Below, one piece after another: positions 7,774 to 16,070 of a stretch of 64,000 nucleotides of DNA (positions are counted from its first letter, which is position 1; every line of letters starts with the position of its first letter). The translations under genes and the position numbers were made by a program. The notes under the pieces were generated by a model, which did not search any database, was not told the DNA's origin, and saw only the letters and a program-made list of their open reading frames with translations. The stretch comes from JAJDXO01 sp965207535 (lineage in GTDB: Bacteria > Pseudomonadota > Alphaproteobacteria > Rhodospirillales > UBA2165), in the NCBI GenBank assembly GCA_965207535.1, contig CBDBMR010000006.1:84540-148539 (forward strand). Direction: 5' to 3'.

Positions 7774-8489
7774 GTGGCGGACAGCGAACTGAACCGTATC
7801 CTGCACGTGGACGATGAAAATGATATCCGGCAGGTCGCACGGCTGGCGCTAGAGACGGTCGGCGGCTTTACGGTCGAAGGATTCGCGTCGGGGCGGGAAG
7901 CGCTCGAAAAGGGCCCGCAATTCGAGCCTCAGTTGATCCTCCTGGACGTGATGATGCCTGACTGGATGGTCCGGCGACATTCGAGGCGATGAAGGAGATC
8001 GACGGGCTGAGGGATATCCCGGTGGTGTTCGTGACGGCCAAGGCGATGCCGTCGGAGTTGCAGCGATTCCTCGATATGGGCGCCGCCGGTGTCATCGCCA
8101 AACCGTTCGATCCCATGGCCATTTCCGGCCAGCTTCGTGAAATCTGGCGGCAGGCCATGAGCGATTCGGAAGCAGAATTCGCCGAGAAATTCGAGGCGCT
8201 CCGCAAGGCCTATGCAGGGCGGCTGGATGCGCGTTTGAAGGAAATGGAAGGCCATCGCGACGCGCTTGCCTCGCCTTCAGGAAGCGACGGTGAGACGGTG
8301 GAGCACATCTTGCAGGCCGCCCATAAGCTCGCGGGGAATGCCGCGACGTTCGGGTTTGCCGAACTGGGCGAAGCAGCGGCCGAGTTGGAGAAGGTGTGCG
8401 AGGGGGCCGGCAAGGACGGCCCGCTGCAACACGCGATCCGCCAGGAGATCGTCGATCGCCTTGGCGCCCTGCGGGGGTTGATCGATTAG
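7774..8489 (+). pseudogene. Receiver-HPt response regulator, interrupted by a one-base frameshift
   Basis: Starting at GTG (7774), frame 1 encodes RILHVDDENDIRQVARLALETVGGF...LILLDVMMPD, then runs into a stop near 7992. The correct continuation resumes in the next frame: DGPATFEAMKEIDGLRDIPVVFVTAKA, FLDMGAAGVIAKPFDP, then a C-terminal HPt domain with AAHKLAGNAATFGFAELGEAA (phospho-His in AHKLAG) to 8489. A single missing base near 7960-7965 explains this, since adding one base gives MMPDLDGPATFEAM. A restored protein would be ~238 residues. It could be a sequencing error or a real loss-of-function mutation. Both halves keep all key residues, which argues for a recent event or an error. Confidence 0.8.
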
Positions 8490-8895
8490 TGGTGCCCGGC
8501 AACTGAGTTGAGTGAACGCAAAACAAAGACGCCCTGCCGGAGAAGCAAAACGTACCGATCGCGGATGATGGTGAGGACATCGCCGGGATCGTCGGTGCGT
8601 CCCGGAAAGCGCAGGTCATCGGACCTCTTACGAGGTCATCGGGGTCACGGCCAATGCCAAAAAAGAACCGGAATTTCGGTATCCGAAACTCCGGTGGAAA
8701 GTTCATTGGGGGGGAATTCGTATTAGCTGAAATGCTTCAAATGAATTCGTTTCCATGGTCAGGCCGGGAAATTCAGCCTGAAGGAAGGCGATCGCCGACC
8801 TCCTATGCAAAGCAGTATAGCAGGCCGCTATCGGGAGCGGGTGAATGCGGTATTGACGGCGTATAAACGGATGTTAACGGGAATGTCGGCGTGGA
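8490..8895. other. Gap without a supported gene; possible decayed receiver-domain remnant
   Basis: This 406-bp stretch lies between the receiver-HPt gene and the DUF6489 gene. Short conceptual translations on the + strand recall receiver-domain pieces (VPIADDGEDIAGIV around 8550-8595, and in another frame YEVIGVTANAK around 8630-8665), but stops and frame changes prevent any intact reading frame. From about 8700 on, I see nothing recognisable. The similarity is weak and by eye only. Confidence 0.3.
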
Positions 8896-9147
8896 TTAGT
8901 CGTTCTTCTTGTCGGCATCGGCCGCGGTGAATTGCGCCAGAAAGGCTTTCTGCATCTGCTCGAATGCATCCAGCCCGCCGGGCAGCCAATTCCTTGCGAT
9001 GGCTTCGGGGTCCGCGGAGCCCAGATAATCCATCATCCGCTCCTCGACCTGCTTCATGATCGCGGCGTTCATCTGTTCGACCGGCGGAAGCCCAAAAAAA
9101 GCGCGTGCCTCCTCGGGCGTGCAATCGATGTCGATAGAGAACTTCAT
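8896..9147 (-). CDS. DUF6489 family small protein at end of PHA synthase operon
   Basis: An 83-residue protein, MKFSIDIDCTPEEARAFFGL at the start, with an acidic/helical remainder (PVEQMNAAIMKQVEERMMDYL, AFEQMQKAFLAQF). I recognise it as the DUF6489 family, which commonly follows PHA genes in alphaproteobacteria. The function is unknown. It lies 22 bp after the phaC stop, in the same direction, so it is probably co-transcribed with phaB-phaC. Its small, charged helical make-up would suit a granule-associated or synthase-modulating role, but that is inference. Confidence 0.7.
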   Translation of the reverse strand: MKFSIDIDCTPEEARAFFGLPPVEQMNAAIMKQVEERMMDYLGSADPEAIARNWLPGGLDAFEQMQKAFLAQFTAADADKKND

Positions 9148-9169
9148 CTTGAATGGCCCCCCATGCCTT

Positions 9170-11020
9170 CTAGGACTTGACCTTGACGTAGCTGCCGGGC
9201 GCGGGCTCGATGACCTTCAGTTTGCCCCCACCGGGCTTGCGGGCGGCAACCTTGCCGCCGGATTTCCCGGAAAGCCACTTGTCCCAGTCGGGCCACCAGG
9301 AACCCGGCGTTTCGGCCGCCTCGCCGTACCATTCGTCGAACGTGCCGTACGATTTGCGTTTTGTGTTGGTCCAGTACTGATACTTCTTCTTTTCCGGCGG
9401 ATTGATGACGCCGGCAATGTGCCCGGAGCCGGCCAGCACGAAACGAACAGGTCCGCCGTAGATGCCGGCCGCCTTGAACACCGACACCGCCGGGGCGATA
9501 TGGTCGTCCTTGGATGCCTGCAGGTAGATCGGGATCTTGATGGCGGAAAGATCGACGGGTTCTCCCAAAACCTTGAACCGGTTTTTCGCCGACAGCTTGT
9601 TTTCCTGGTACATGTCGCGCAGGTAGTCCATCAGCAAGGCCGCCGGAAAGCGGGTCGAATCGGCGTTCCAGAACAACAGATCGAATGCCGGCGGCGCCTT
9701 GCCCAGCAGGTAATTGTTGACCACGAAGTACCAGATGAGGTCGTTGGCGCGCAGCATGTTGAAGGTCGACGCCATGGATGCGCCTTCCAGGTAACCCTTG
9801 TCGGCCACCTGCTTCTCCAAGGCATCCACCTGTGTCTTATCGGTGAACAGCTTGAGTTCACCCGCCTCTTCGAAATCGACCTGGGCGGCAAAAAACGTGG
9901 CGGCGGTAATGCGGTCGTCCCCATGCGCCGCCATGTAGGCCAGCGTGGCGGCGAGCAGGGTCCCGCCGATGCAGTAGCCTATCGCGGTCACCTGACGTTC
10001 GCCGGTGGCCTGTTCCACCGCGTCCAGGGCGGCAAAAATCCCGTCACGGATATAGTCGTCGAAGCTCTTGTCGGCCATGGTTTCGTTGGGATTGACCCAT
10101 GACATGACAAAGACCGAGTACCCCTGGTCCGTTGCCCAGCGAATGAAGGAATTATCGGGCCGGAGGTCGAGGATGTAGAACTTGTTGATCCACGGCGGCA
10201 CGATGAGAAGCGGCTCGGCGTATACTTTTTCGGTGGTCGGGTTGTACTGAACCAGTTGGAAGAACTCGTTCTGGAAGACCACGCCGCCTTCCGAGGCCGC
10301 AACGTTCTTGCCGACTTCGAATGCATCCATGTCTGCCTGTTTGATGCTGAGCGTGCCGTCGCTGTTGCTGAAGTCCTCGATCAGGTTCTTGAAGCCGTTG
10401 ACGAGGTTCTCGCCGTTGCTCTCAGCGGTTTCCCTGACGACGACCGGGTTGGTGAGGGCGAAGTTGCTGGGGCTTAGCGCATCGATGATTTGACGGCTGT
10501 AGAACTCCATCTTCGCCATGTCTTCCGGATCCAGGCCGTCCACCTCGCCCACCAGCCGCTTGAGCCAGTTGGCATTCAAGAGGTAGGACTGCTTGAAATA
10601 GTCGAAGATGGGATGCTCTTCCCAGGCCGGGTCCTGGAACCGGTTGTCACCCGGTTCCGGGTCGACGACGGGCTCGGCCTCCGCCTCTTGGCTGAACAGG
10701 CGCTGGGTCGTGTTGAGCCAAAGCGACTGATAGCCGCGCCAAAGCTCCATCTGCGCATCCATGACCTTGGCCGGGTCCAGCTTGGCGTTGGCCAGCGGAT
10801 TTGCCGCGGGCACCGTATCCCGATCGGTCTTGTCGCTGCCGGCCGTGCCGCTCTTTTCCGATTTTGCGGCGCCGCCCGCCGAATCCGGAGACCATGCCTC
10901 CATCCAGGCGTTCATCGCCCGGCCATATCCCGCCGCCAGCTGCGTCATGCTTTCGGTCAGGTCGGGCAGGCCGGGCGGGTCTGTCTCGCCCTTCTTGTTT
11001 TTGTTGGTTTTGGTGCTCAT
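9170..11020 (-). CDS. phaC: Class I polyhydroxyalkanoate synthase
   Basis: A 616-residue protein that polymerises (R)-3-hydroxyacyl-CoA into PHA on the granule surface. The lipase-like box GYCIGG holds the catalytic Cys at about residue 350. The expected Asp and His follow in SKDDHIAP and GSGHIAGV. Other class I blocks are PPWINKFYILDLRPDNSFIRW and SWVNPNETMADKSFDDY. The N-terminal ~90 residues are low-complexity and variable, as is normal. Length fits class I enzymes, which act without PhaE or PhaR subunits. It lies 33 bp after phaB and 22 bp before the DUF6489 gene, forming a leftward operon. Confidence 0.96.
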   Translation of the reverse strand: MSTKTNKNKKGETDPPGLPDLTESMTQLAAGYGRAMNAWMEAWSPDSAGGAAKSEKSGTAGSDKTDRDTVPAANPLANAKLDPAKVMDAQMELWRGYQSLWLNTTQRLFSQEAEAEPVVDPEPGDNRFQDPAWEEHPIFDYFKQSYLLNANWLKRLVGEVDGLDPEDMAKMEFYSRQIIDALSPSNFALTNPVVVRETAESNGENLVNGFKNLIEDFSNSDGTLSIKQADMDAFEVGKNVAASEGGVVFQNEFFQLVQYNPTTEKVYAEPLLIVPPWINKFYILDLRPDNSFIRWATDQGYSVFVMSWVNPNETMADKSFDDYIRDGIFAALDAVEQATGERQVTAIGYCIGGTLLAATLAYMAAHGDDRITAATFFAAQVDFEEAGELKLFTDKTQVDALEKQVADKGYLEGASMASTFNMLRANDLIWYFVVNNYLLGKAPPAFDLLFWNADSTRFPAALLMDYLRDMYQENKLSAKNRFKVLGEPVDLSAIKIPIYLQASKDDHIAPAVSVFKAAGIYGGPVRFVLAGSGHIAGVINPPEKKKYQYWTNTKRKSYGTFDEWYGEAAETPGSWWPDWDKWLSGKSGGKVAARKPGGGKLKVIEPAPGSYVKVKS

Positions 11021-11053
11021 CGGGAGCCGTTCTCCGGGTCCAGCGTGTCGGGA

Positions 11054-11776
11054 TCAGTACATATGCTGTCCGCCGTTGACCGACAAGGTCGAACCGGTGA
11101 TGAAACCGGCCTCGTCGGCAACGAGGAAAAGGACGGTGCGGGCGATTTCCTCCGCCTTGCCCAGGCGGCCGACCGGGATTCTGGCAATGATCTTCTCGAG
11201 AACCTGCTCCGGCACGGCGGCGACCATGTCCGTATCGATATAGCCGGGGGCGACGGCGTTGACGGTGATGCCCTGCGCGGCCCCCTCCTGCGCCAGCGCC
11301 TTGGTGAAACCGTGAATACCGGACTTGGCCGCGGCATAGTTCACTTGGCCGTATTGACCGGCCTGGCCATTGATCGAGCCTATATTGACAATCCGGCCGA
11401 ACTTGCGCTCGCGCATTCCCTCGATGACCGAGCGGCTCATGTTGAAGCAAGAGCCCAAGTTGGTATCGATAACCGCCTGCCAGTTCCCGGCATCCATCTT
11501 GTGCATGGTGCCGTCCCGGGTAATGCCGGCGTTGTTCACCAGAACCTCCACCGGTCCCAGTTCTTCGGTAATTTTCGCAACCCCCGCAACGCACTCATCG
11601 AAATTCGAAACATCGAACCTGTACGCCGGAATACCGGTCTCGCCGGTAAATTTCTTGGCGCGTTCGTCGTTGCCGCCATAGTTGGCCGCCACGGTGTATC
11701 CGGCGTCCTTGAGGGCAATGCTGATGGCGGCCCCGATGCCGCGGGTGCCGCCCGTTACTATCGCTACTCGGCTCAT
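11054..11776 (-). CDS. phaB: Acetoacetyl-CoA reductase
   Basis: A 240-residue short-chain dehydrogenase started at the ATG at 11776, which has a strong upstream ribosome-binding site (AGGGGAGAGAGG); six extra codons upstream are possible. The NADP-binding motif is VAIVTGGTRGIGAA, NNAGITRDGTMHKM is the family-specific active-site lead-in, and the Ser-Tyr-Lys catalytic set includes GSINGQAGQYGQVNYAAAKSG. It reduces acetoacetyl-CoA to (R)-3-hydroxybutyryl-CoA, the substrate for PhaC encoded next downstream. NGGQHMY is the typical C-terminus of PhaB. Confidence 0.96.
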   Translation of the reverse strand: MSRVAIVTGGTRGIGAAISIALKDAGYTVAANYGGNDERAKKFTGETGIPAYRFDVSNFDECVAGVAKITEELGPVEVLVNNAGITRDGTMHKMDAGNWQAVIDTNLGSCFNMSRSVIEGMRERKFGRIVNIGSINGQAGQYGQVNYAAAKSGIHGFTKALAQEGAAQGITVNAVAPGYIDTDMVAAVPEQVLEKIIARIPVGRLGKAEEIARTVLFLVADEAGFITGSTLSVNGGQHMY

Positions 11777-11920
11777 ATCCTCTCTCCCCTGCAAAACGCC
11801 CGCGGAGTGCCGCCGGTTTCACGCCGGACGCAGGGTCTCCGAGGCGGTGGGTTTACTTTAACATTCATAAATCTAATCGAAAAACCATGCCACGCGGTCC
11901 GCGCTCGGGCATCGAGCGCA

Positions 11921-11960
11921 TAAAAGAAGAGCGTGATACCGGGCTGGAATCACGCTCTTC
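11921..11960 (-). terminator. Rho-independent terminator after phaP
   Basis: An 11-bp perfect stem (AAGAGCGTGAT at 11927-11937 with ATCACGCTCTT at 11949-11959) encloses an 11-nt loop. On the minus strand it is followed by CTTTTAT, so it terminates leftward transcripts. It lies just after the phasin stop codon (11983), separating phaP from the phaB-phaC operon. Confidence 0.85.
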
Positions 11961-11982
11961 TCGGGAAGCGTACTCGGGTTGC

Positions 11983-12522
11983 CTAGGCGGAGACGAAGGG
12001 CTTTACGAAGCTCTCGACGGCCCCGTCGAAACGGCCCTTGATCGGCTCGAAGCTCTTGACCGCGGTGTCGGCAGCGATCTTGTTGAGCTTGGTGGTCTGG
12101 GCGATCACGCGGTTGACCGAGGTGTTGACGGCCTCGACCTGCAGGTCCATCAGCTCCTGCGGGTTTTTGACCGCAAAGGTCTTCTGCAGCAGGTCCATGT
12201 TCTCGGCGGCCGCCTTTTTTGTGTAGTCGACCATGGAGGCGTAGTAGGCCTCGGCGCCGGCAACGGCAACGGAGGAAGCCGCTTCGACGGCCTCGATGTT
12301 GTCCTTGCCGTAGGACATCAGCTTGTCATAGGAGATCTTGGCGACGTCCATCTGCTCCTTGCCGTAGGCGCTGGCGTTCTTGTAGCCCTCGGCGGCGGCA
12401 TCGGCGCCGATGTTCATCACGTTCTTCAGGGTCTCCTGGCCGACCGAACTGATGGTCTCGATGGTCTCGGCGGCGGCCTCGGCCGCGGGTTTCGCGGTGC
12501 TTGCTTTCGCTTTGGTGGTCAT
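11983..12522 (-). CDS. phaP: Phasin (PHA granule-associated protein)
   Basis: A 179-residue helical protein rich in alanine, lacking cysteine, and typical of phasin_2 family members: KNPQELMDLQVEAVNTSVNRVIAQTTKLNKIAADTAVKSFEPIKGRFDGAVESF. Phasins coat PHA granules and control their number and size. The gene faces away from phaR; the region between carries three TGC-type palindromes likely bound by PhaR. It has its own terminator downstream (11921-11960). Regulation by PhaR is known for homologues and is strongly suggested here. Confidence 0.9.
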   Translation of the reverse strand: MTTKAKASTAKPAAEAAAETIETISSVGQETLKNVMNIGADAAAEGYKNASAYGKEQMDVAKISYDKLMSYGKDNIEAVEAASSVAVAGAEAYYASMVDYTKKAAAENMDLLQKTFAVKNPQELMDLQVEAVNTSVNRVIAQTTKLNKIAADTAVKSFEPIKGRFDGAVESFVKPFVSA

Positions 12523-12576
12523 AACTGGCTCCTTACATCTAAAAGTCAGGCAAAATTTATGTTTTGCGTGACGAAA

Positions 12577-12662
12577 TTTTGCATTGCAAAAAGATATATA
12601 ATCCCCATGATTCCCCGTGTCAATGAGTTTTTTTGCATTGCAAAATATTTTGCACTACAAAA
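12577..12662. promoter_or_regulatory. Cluster of PhaR-like operators between phaP and phaR
   Basis: The 15-bp sequence TTTTGCATTGCAAAA occurs exactly at 12577-12591 and again at 12631-12645. A degenerate third copy, TTTTGCACTACAAAA, is at 12648-12662. A fourth weak match (TTTTGCGTGACGAAA) abuts the first at 12562. The core TGC-N3-GCA palindrome agrees with the TGC-type motifs described for alphaproteobacterial PhaR repressors. The segment is AT-rich between two divergent genes, phaP and phaR, so PhaR could repress the phasin gene and itself from here. Confidence 0.75.
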
Positions 12663-12741
12663 TACAGGCCTTATATGTCAGACTGAAGACAAGATGCCGG
12701 TTTAAGGGGTTTGCCGGCGGCCCATTTATGAGGACGGATGC

Positions 12742-13362
12742 ATGGCCAAAGGGCAGAAGAATCCGGACGACGTCGTCATTATCAAGAAATACGCCAATCG
12801 GCGCCTTTACAATACGGCCGTCGCGGAGTTCGTCACTCTCGACGATCTCCATACGATGGTTAATGACGGCACCAATTTCGTGGTGAAAGACGCCAAGTCG
12901 GGCAATGACATAACCACCTCAATATTGGCTCAGATCATCGCCGAAGAAGAGAGCAAGGGGCATAACCTTCTGCCTCTCAATTACCTCCGGCAGCTCCTGA
13001 GCTTCTACAATGATGGTGTCGGTCAATACCTGTCCACTTATCTCGAACAGAGCATGGATAACTTCTCCAACAATCAGCAGCATATCATGCAGCAGATGCA
13101 GGAGATGTTCGGCGGCGCCGGCGCGATGCAGCAGTTCAATGAGATCGGCCGCCGGAACCTGGAAATTCTCCAGCAGTCCATGGCCATGTTCTCGAATGCC
13201 AACAGCGGGTCCACCGCGAACGGCAACGGCCAACATTCCTCAAGCAATGGGAAAGAGCCGTCCACCACGGAGGATGAGGACCGGCAGTCGGAGATCAACC
13301 GTCTCCAATCACAATTGGCCGAGATCCAACAACGGCTGGATGACCTCTCCAGTGGAGGCTGA
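12742..13362 (+). CDS. phaR: PHA synthesis repressor
   Basis: A 206-residue protein with the PhaR N-terminal DNA-binding domain at once recognisable: VIIKKYANRRLYNTAVAEFVTLDDLHTMVNDGTNFVV, then DITTSILAQIIAEEESKG (PHB accumulation regulatory domain). The tail is Gln/Asn/Ser-rich and ends in a short predicted coiled coil (EINRLQSQLAEIQQRLDDL). PhaR binds free PHA polymer and its operators, releasing phasin expression when granules form. It is divergent from phaP across the operator cluster and is followed 38 bp later by phaJ. Confidence 0.95.
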   Translation: MAKGQKNPDDVVIIKKYANRRLYNTAVAEFVTLDDLHTMVNDGTNFVVKDAKSGNDITTSILAQIIAEEESKGHNLLPLNYLRQLLSFYNDGVGQYLSTYLEQSMDNFSNNQQHIMQQMQEMFGGAGAMQQFNEIGRRNLEILQQSMAMFSNANSGSTANGNGQHSSSNGKEPSTTEDEDRQSEINRLQSQLAEIQQRLDDLSSGG

Positions 13363-13400
13363 ACGCCCATCCCCGTGAATTTTAGGAGCTAGCCCCTCAA

Positions 13401-13841
13401 GTGGACGAAATCGTATCCAAGAAGAGCTTTGGGTTTGACGATCTTGCAGTCGGCATGACCGGCGAATATTGCCGGATATTGACCGAGCGGGATATCGAGG
13501 GATTCGCCGAAGTATCGGGCGACGTCAATCCGATCCATCTCGACGAGGAGTATGCCAAGGCATCGATTTTCGGTGACCGGATCAGCCATGGCATCCTCAC
13601 CGCTGGTTATATCTCGGCAACATTTGGAGCCGAATTTCCGGGTCCCGGTTGGATCTATGTAAACCAGTCGTTGCGCTTCAAGGCCCCGGTCAAGATCGGT
13701 GACCAGGTCGACACCCAGGTTACGGTGTCGAAGCTGGTGCCGGAGAAGAAATTCGTCGAATTCAAAACCGTCTGCAAGGTCGGGGAATCGGTGGTTCTCG
13801 ATGGCGAGGCGACATTGATGGCGCCGAAGTTGGCCGGCTAG
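13401..13841 (+). CDS. phaJ: MaoC-like (R)-specific enoyl-CoA hydratase
   Basis: A 146-residue hot-dog-fold hydratase. The hydratase-2 motif is clear: EVSGDVNPIHLDEEYAKASIFGDRISHGIL, with the catalytic Asp and His in DVNPIH and a conserved Ser-His-Gly. The enzyme turns trans-2-enoyl-CoA from fatty-acid oxidation into (R)-3-hydroxyacyl-CoA for PHA synthesis. Its place between phaR and phaA supports the PhaJ assignment over other MaoC proteins, though substrate length is not predictable. Confidence 0.85.
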   Translation: MDEIVSKKSFGFDDLAVGMTGEYCRILTERDIEGFAEVSGDVNPIHLDEEYAKASIFGDRISHGILTAGYISATFGAEFPGPGWIYVNQSLRFKAPVKIGDQVDTQVTVSKLVPEKKFVEFKTVCKVGESVVLDGEATLMAPKLAG

Positions 13842-13918
13842 GTCGCGCCGGCCGGCCTCGGCAAGATTCAGGCGACACCATGCCGGGCCCGTGGCGCTCG
13901 GCTGCCGAGGAGGAAGAA

Positions 13919-15103
13919 GTGGCACAAGTTTCAGATATCGTAATTGCGAGTGGCGCCCGCACGCCCATCGGGTCGTTCAACGGCGCCTTGGCGTCGATGG
14001 CCAGTCACGAATTGGGCGCGCTGGCGATTGGTGCGGCTCTCGACAGAGCGGGCGTTTCGCCGGACGACGTCTCCGAGGTCGTCATGGGCCAGGTACTCAC
14101 GGCGGGCGCCGGCATGAACGCGGCCCGTCAGGCCTCGATGGCCGCAGGCGTGCCGCAGGAACGGACGGCCTACGGCGTCAATCAGGTTTGCGGTTCCGGT
14201 CTTCGGACCATTGCGCTGGGCGCCCAGGCGATCGCCGTCGGCGATGCCTCGGTCGTCGTCGCGGGCGGTCACGAGAGCATGAGCCAGGCACCCCACGCCG
14301 CCCACCTCCGGGACGGCCAGAAGATGGGCAATCTCGAGTTCGTCGACACCATGATCAAGGACGGGCTGTGGGATGCCTTCAACGGCTACCACATGGGTGT
14401 GACCGCGGAGAACGTCGCCGAACAATGGCAGATTACACGCGATCAGCAGGACGAATTCGCGGCCGCCTCGCAGCAGCGCGCCGAGGCGGCGATCGAAGCC
14501 GGCACGTTCGCCGATGAGATCGTTCCGGTGACCATCAAGACCCGCAAGGGGGAAACGGTGGTCGACACCGACGAATACCCTCGTGCGGGAACCACCACCG
14601 AGACACTCGGCAAGCTGCGGCCCGCGTTCGACAAGGAAGGCACGGTGACCGCGGGCAACGCATCCGGCATCAATGACGGCGCCGCGGCGACGGTGTTGAT
14701 GACCGCCGAGGAAGCGGAGAAGCGGGGGATCACGCCGATGGCCCGGATCGCATCCTGGGCGACGGTGGGACTTGATCCGGCGATTATGGGGGCGGGGCCG
14801 ATCCCCGCCAGCCAGGCCGCTCTCGAGAAAGCCGGCTGGAGCGCCGACGACGTCGACCTCATCGAAGCAAACGAGGCGTTCGCCGCGCAGGCGTGCGCGG
14901 TCGCCAAGGAACTCGGACTCGATGCCGGGAAGGTGAACGTCAACGGCGGCGCCATCGCGCTTGGGCACCCCATCGGCGCCTCCGGCACCCGGATCATGGT
15001 GACGCTGCTCCATGAGATGGCGCGGCGGGACGCCAAGAAGGGTCTCGCGACGCTGTGCATCGGCGGGGGCATGGGCATCGCCATGTGCGTCGAGCGCGAC
15101 TAA
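13919..15103 (+). CDS. phaA: Acetyl-CoA C-acetyltransferase (beta-ketothiolase)
   Basis: The 394-residue protein starts at GTG 13919, chosen because GAGGAGGAAG sits directly upstream and the resulting N-terminus (VAQVSDIVIASGARTPIGSFNG) matches biosynthetic thiolases; an ATG at 13880 is in frame. The acylated Cys is in NQVCGSGLRT (about residue 89), NEAFAAQA carries the catalytic region, and GGAIALGHPIGASGTR and CIGGGMGIAM supply the catalytic His and second Cys. It condenses two acetyl-CoA to acetoacetyl-CoA, the first step of PHB formation. A terminator follows at 15131. Confidence 0.95.
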   Translation: MAQVSDIVIASGARTPIGSFNGALASMASHELGALAIGAALDRAGVSPDDVSEVVMGQVLTAGAGMNAARQASMAAGVPQERTAYGVNQVCGSGLRTIALGAQAIAVGDASVVVAGGHESMSQAPHAAHLRDGQKMGNLEFVDTMIKDGLWDAFNGYHMGVTAENVAEQWQITRDQQDEFAAASQQRAEAAIEAGTFADEIVPVTIKTRKGETVVDTDEYPRAGTTTETLGKLRPAFDKEGTVTAGNASGINDGAAATVLMTAEEAEKRGITPMARIASWATVGLDPAIMGAGPIPASQAALEKAGWSADDVDLIEANEAFAAQACAVAKELGLDAGKVNVNGGAIALGHPIGASGTRIMVTLLHEMARRDAKKGLATLCIGGGMGIAMCVERD

Positions 15104-15130
15104 TCCCGCTGCGGGCGGGAACGGATAGAG

Positions 15131-15163
15131 ACGGCGCTGCCCGAAGGCGGCGCCGTTTTTATT
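15131..15163 (+). terminator. Rho-independent terminator after phaA
   Basis: ACGGCGCTGCC (15131-15141) pairs with GGCGGCGCCGT (15146-15156) with one G-U, a CGAA tetraloop, and a following TTTTATTT run. It ends the rightward phaR-phaJ-phaA transcript. Confidence 0.9.
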
Positions 15164-15202
15164 TGTGCCGGGCCTGCCAACTGTATAATATTTAAATATG
15201 TC

Positions 15203-15216
15203 GGTATGATAATACC
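15203..15216. promoter_or_regulatory. Palindrome upstream of IclR regulator gene
   Basis: GGTATGATAATACC is a GGTAT-N4-ATACC inverted repeat 43 bp before the IclR start. A TATAAT-like hexamer (15184-15189) lies just upstream, so a protein bound here would cover the region just after a promoter. Autoregulation by the encoded IclR protein is plausible but unproven. Confidence 0.4.
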
Positions 15217-15259
15217 ATACGAAAACGGTCACCGGCGGGAGACGAGACGGGAGGCATTC

Positions 15260-16057
15260 ATGGCGGGCGGGTCCGCTGCCGGCGCCAGGCCGACGACCAC
15301 CGGAGGTTCCTCCAAACCGGCCCGGCGGGGGATACAGGTAATCGCCCGCGCGGCCAATATCCTGCGGACGTTGGAAGCCGAAAACCAGGGCCTGTCGCTG
15401 AGCCAAATTGCCGAGCGGGTGGGCCTGGCCCGGCCCACGGTGCAGCACATTGTCGCCGAGCTGCAGCAGCAGGACCTGGTAATGCCGGCGGGGCCGCACT
15501 CCGGATTTCAGTTGGGACCGGGGCTGGTGAGGTTGGGCGCCGCGGCGCAGCCCGGCTTTGTCGAAATTGTGCGGCCGCTCCTGGAGACCCTGTTCCTGCG
15601 GACCGACGAGACCATCGACCTCTCCATCCTGAGGGGGACGCGGGTGTATTTTATCGATCAGATCATCGCCCAGCACCGTCTGCGCGCGGTGTCGGCCATC
15701 GGAGCGGCGTTTCCATTGATTTCGACGGCAAACGGCAAGGCGATGCTGGCGGCGATGGAGAGCGAGACGGCCGAGAAAATTTTCCATGACACGGATCCCG
15801 CGGAGATCGGCCCCGGAAGGACTTGGGACGAATTGTTGCGTGAATTGACCGAGATTCGGCGGGTCGGGGTGGCCTATGACCGGGAAGAGCACTCGGAAGG
15901 CATCTGCGCCGTGGGCGTGGATATCGGCAGGCCGAACGGTATTCCGGCGGCGATCTCGATCCCTGTCCCGGCGCACAGGTTCCGGCGCCGCGCAGACGAA
16001 CTCACCCGGGAAATTCTGAACGCCCGGGAAAGGATCCTGGAAGCACTGGGAAGTTGA
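15260..16057 (+). CDS. IclR-family transcriptional regulator
   Basis: A 265-residue protein from the ATG at 15260 (GACGGGAGGC upstream). The N-terminal winged helix-turn-helix is VIARAANILRTLEAENQGLSLSQIAERVGLARPTVQHIVAEL. The C-terminal effector domain includes IDQIIAQHRLRAVSAIGAAFPLISTANGKAMLA and a conserved Cys in HSEGICAVGVDI. An Ala/Gly-rich N-terminal tail of about 30 residues precedes the HTH. No obvious catabolic target gene is adjacent; queH converges on it. Effector unknown. Confidence 0.9.
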   Translation: MAGGSAAGARPTTTGGSSKPARRGIQVIARAANILRTLEAENQGLSLSQIAERVGLARPTVQHIVAELQQQDLVMPAGPHSGFQLGPGLVRLGAAAQPGFVEIVRPLLETLFLRTDETIDLSILRGTRVYFIDQIIAQHRLRAVSAIGAAFPLISTANGKAMLAAMESETAEKIFHDTDPAEIGPGRTWDELLRELTEIRRVGVAYDREEHSEGICAVGVDIGRPNGIPAAISIPVPAHRFRRRADELTREILNARERILEALGS

Positions 16058-16070
16058 CGGGAAATGCGGG

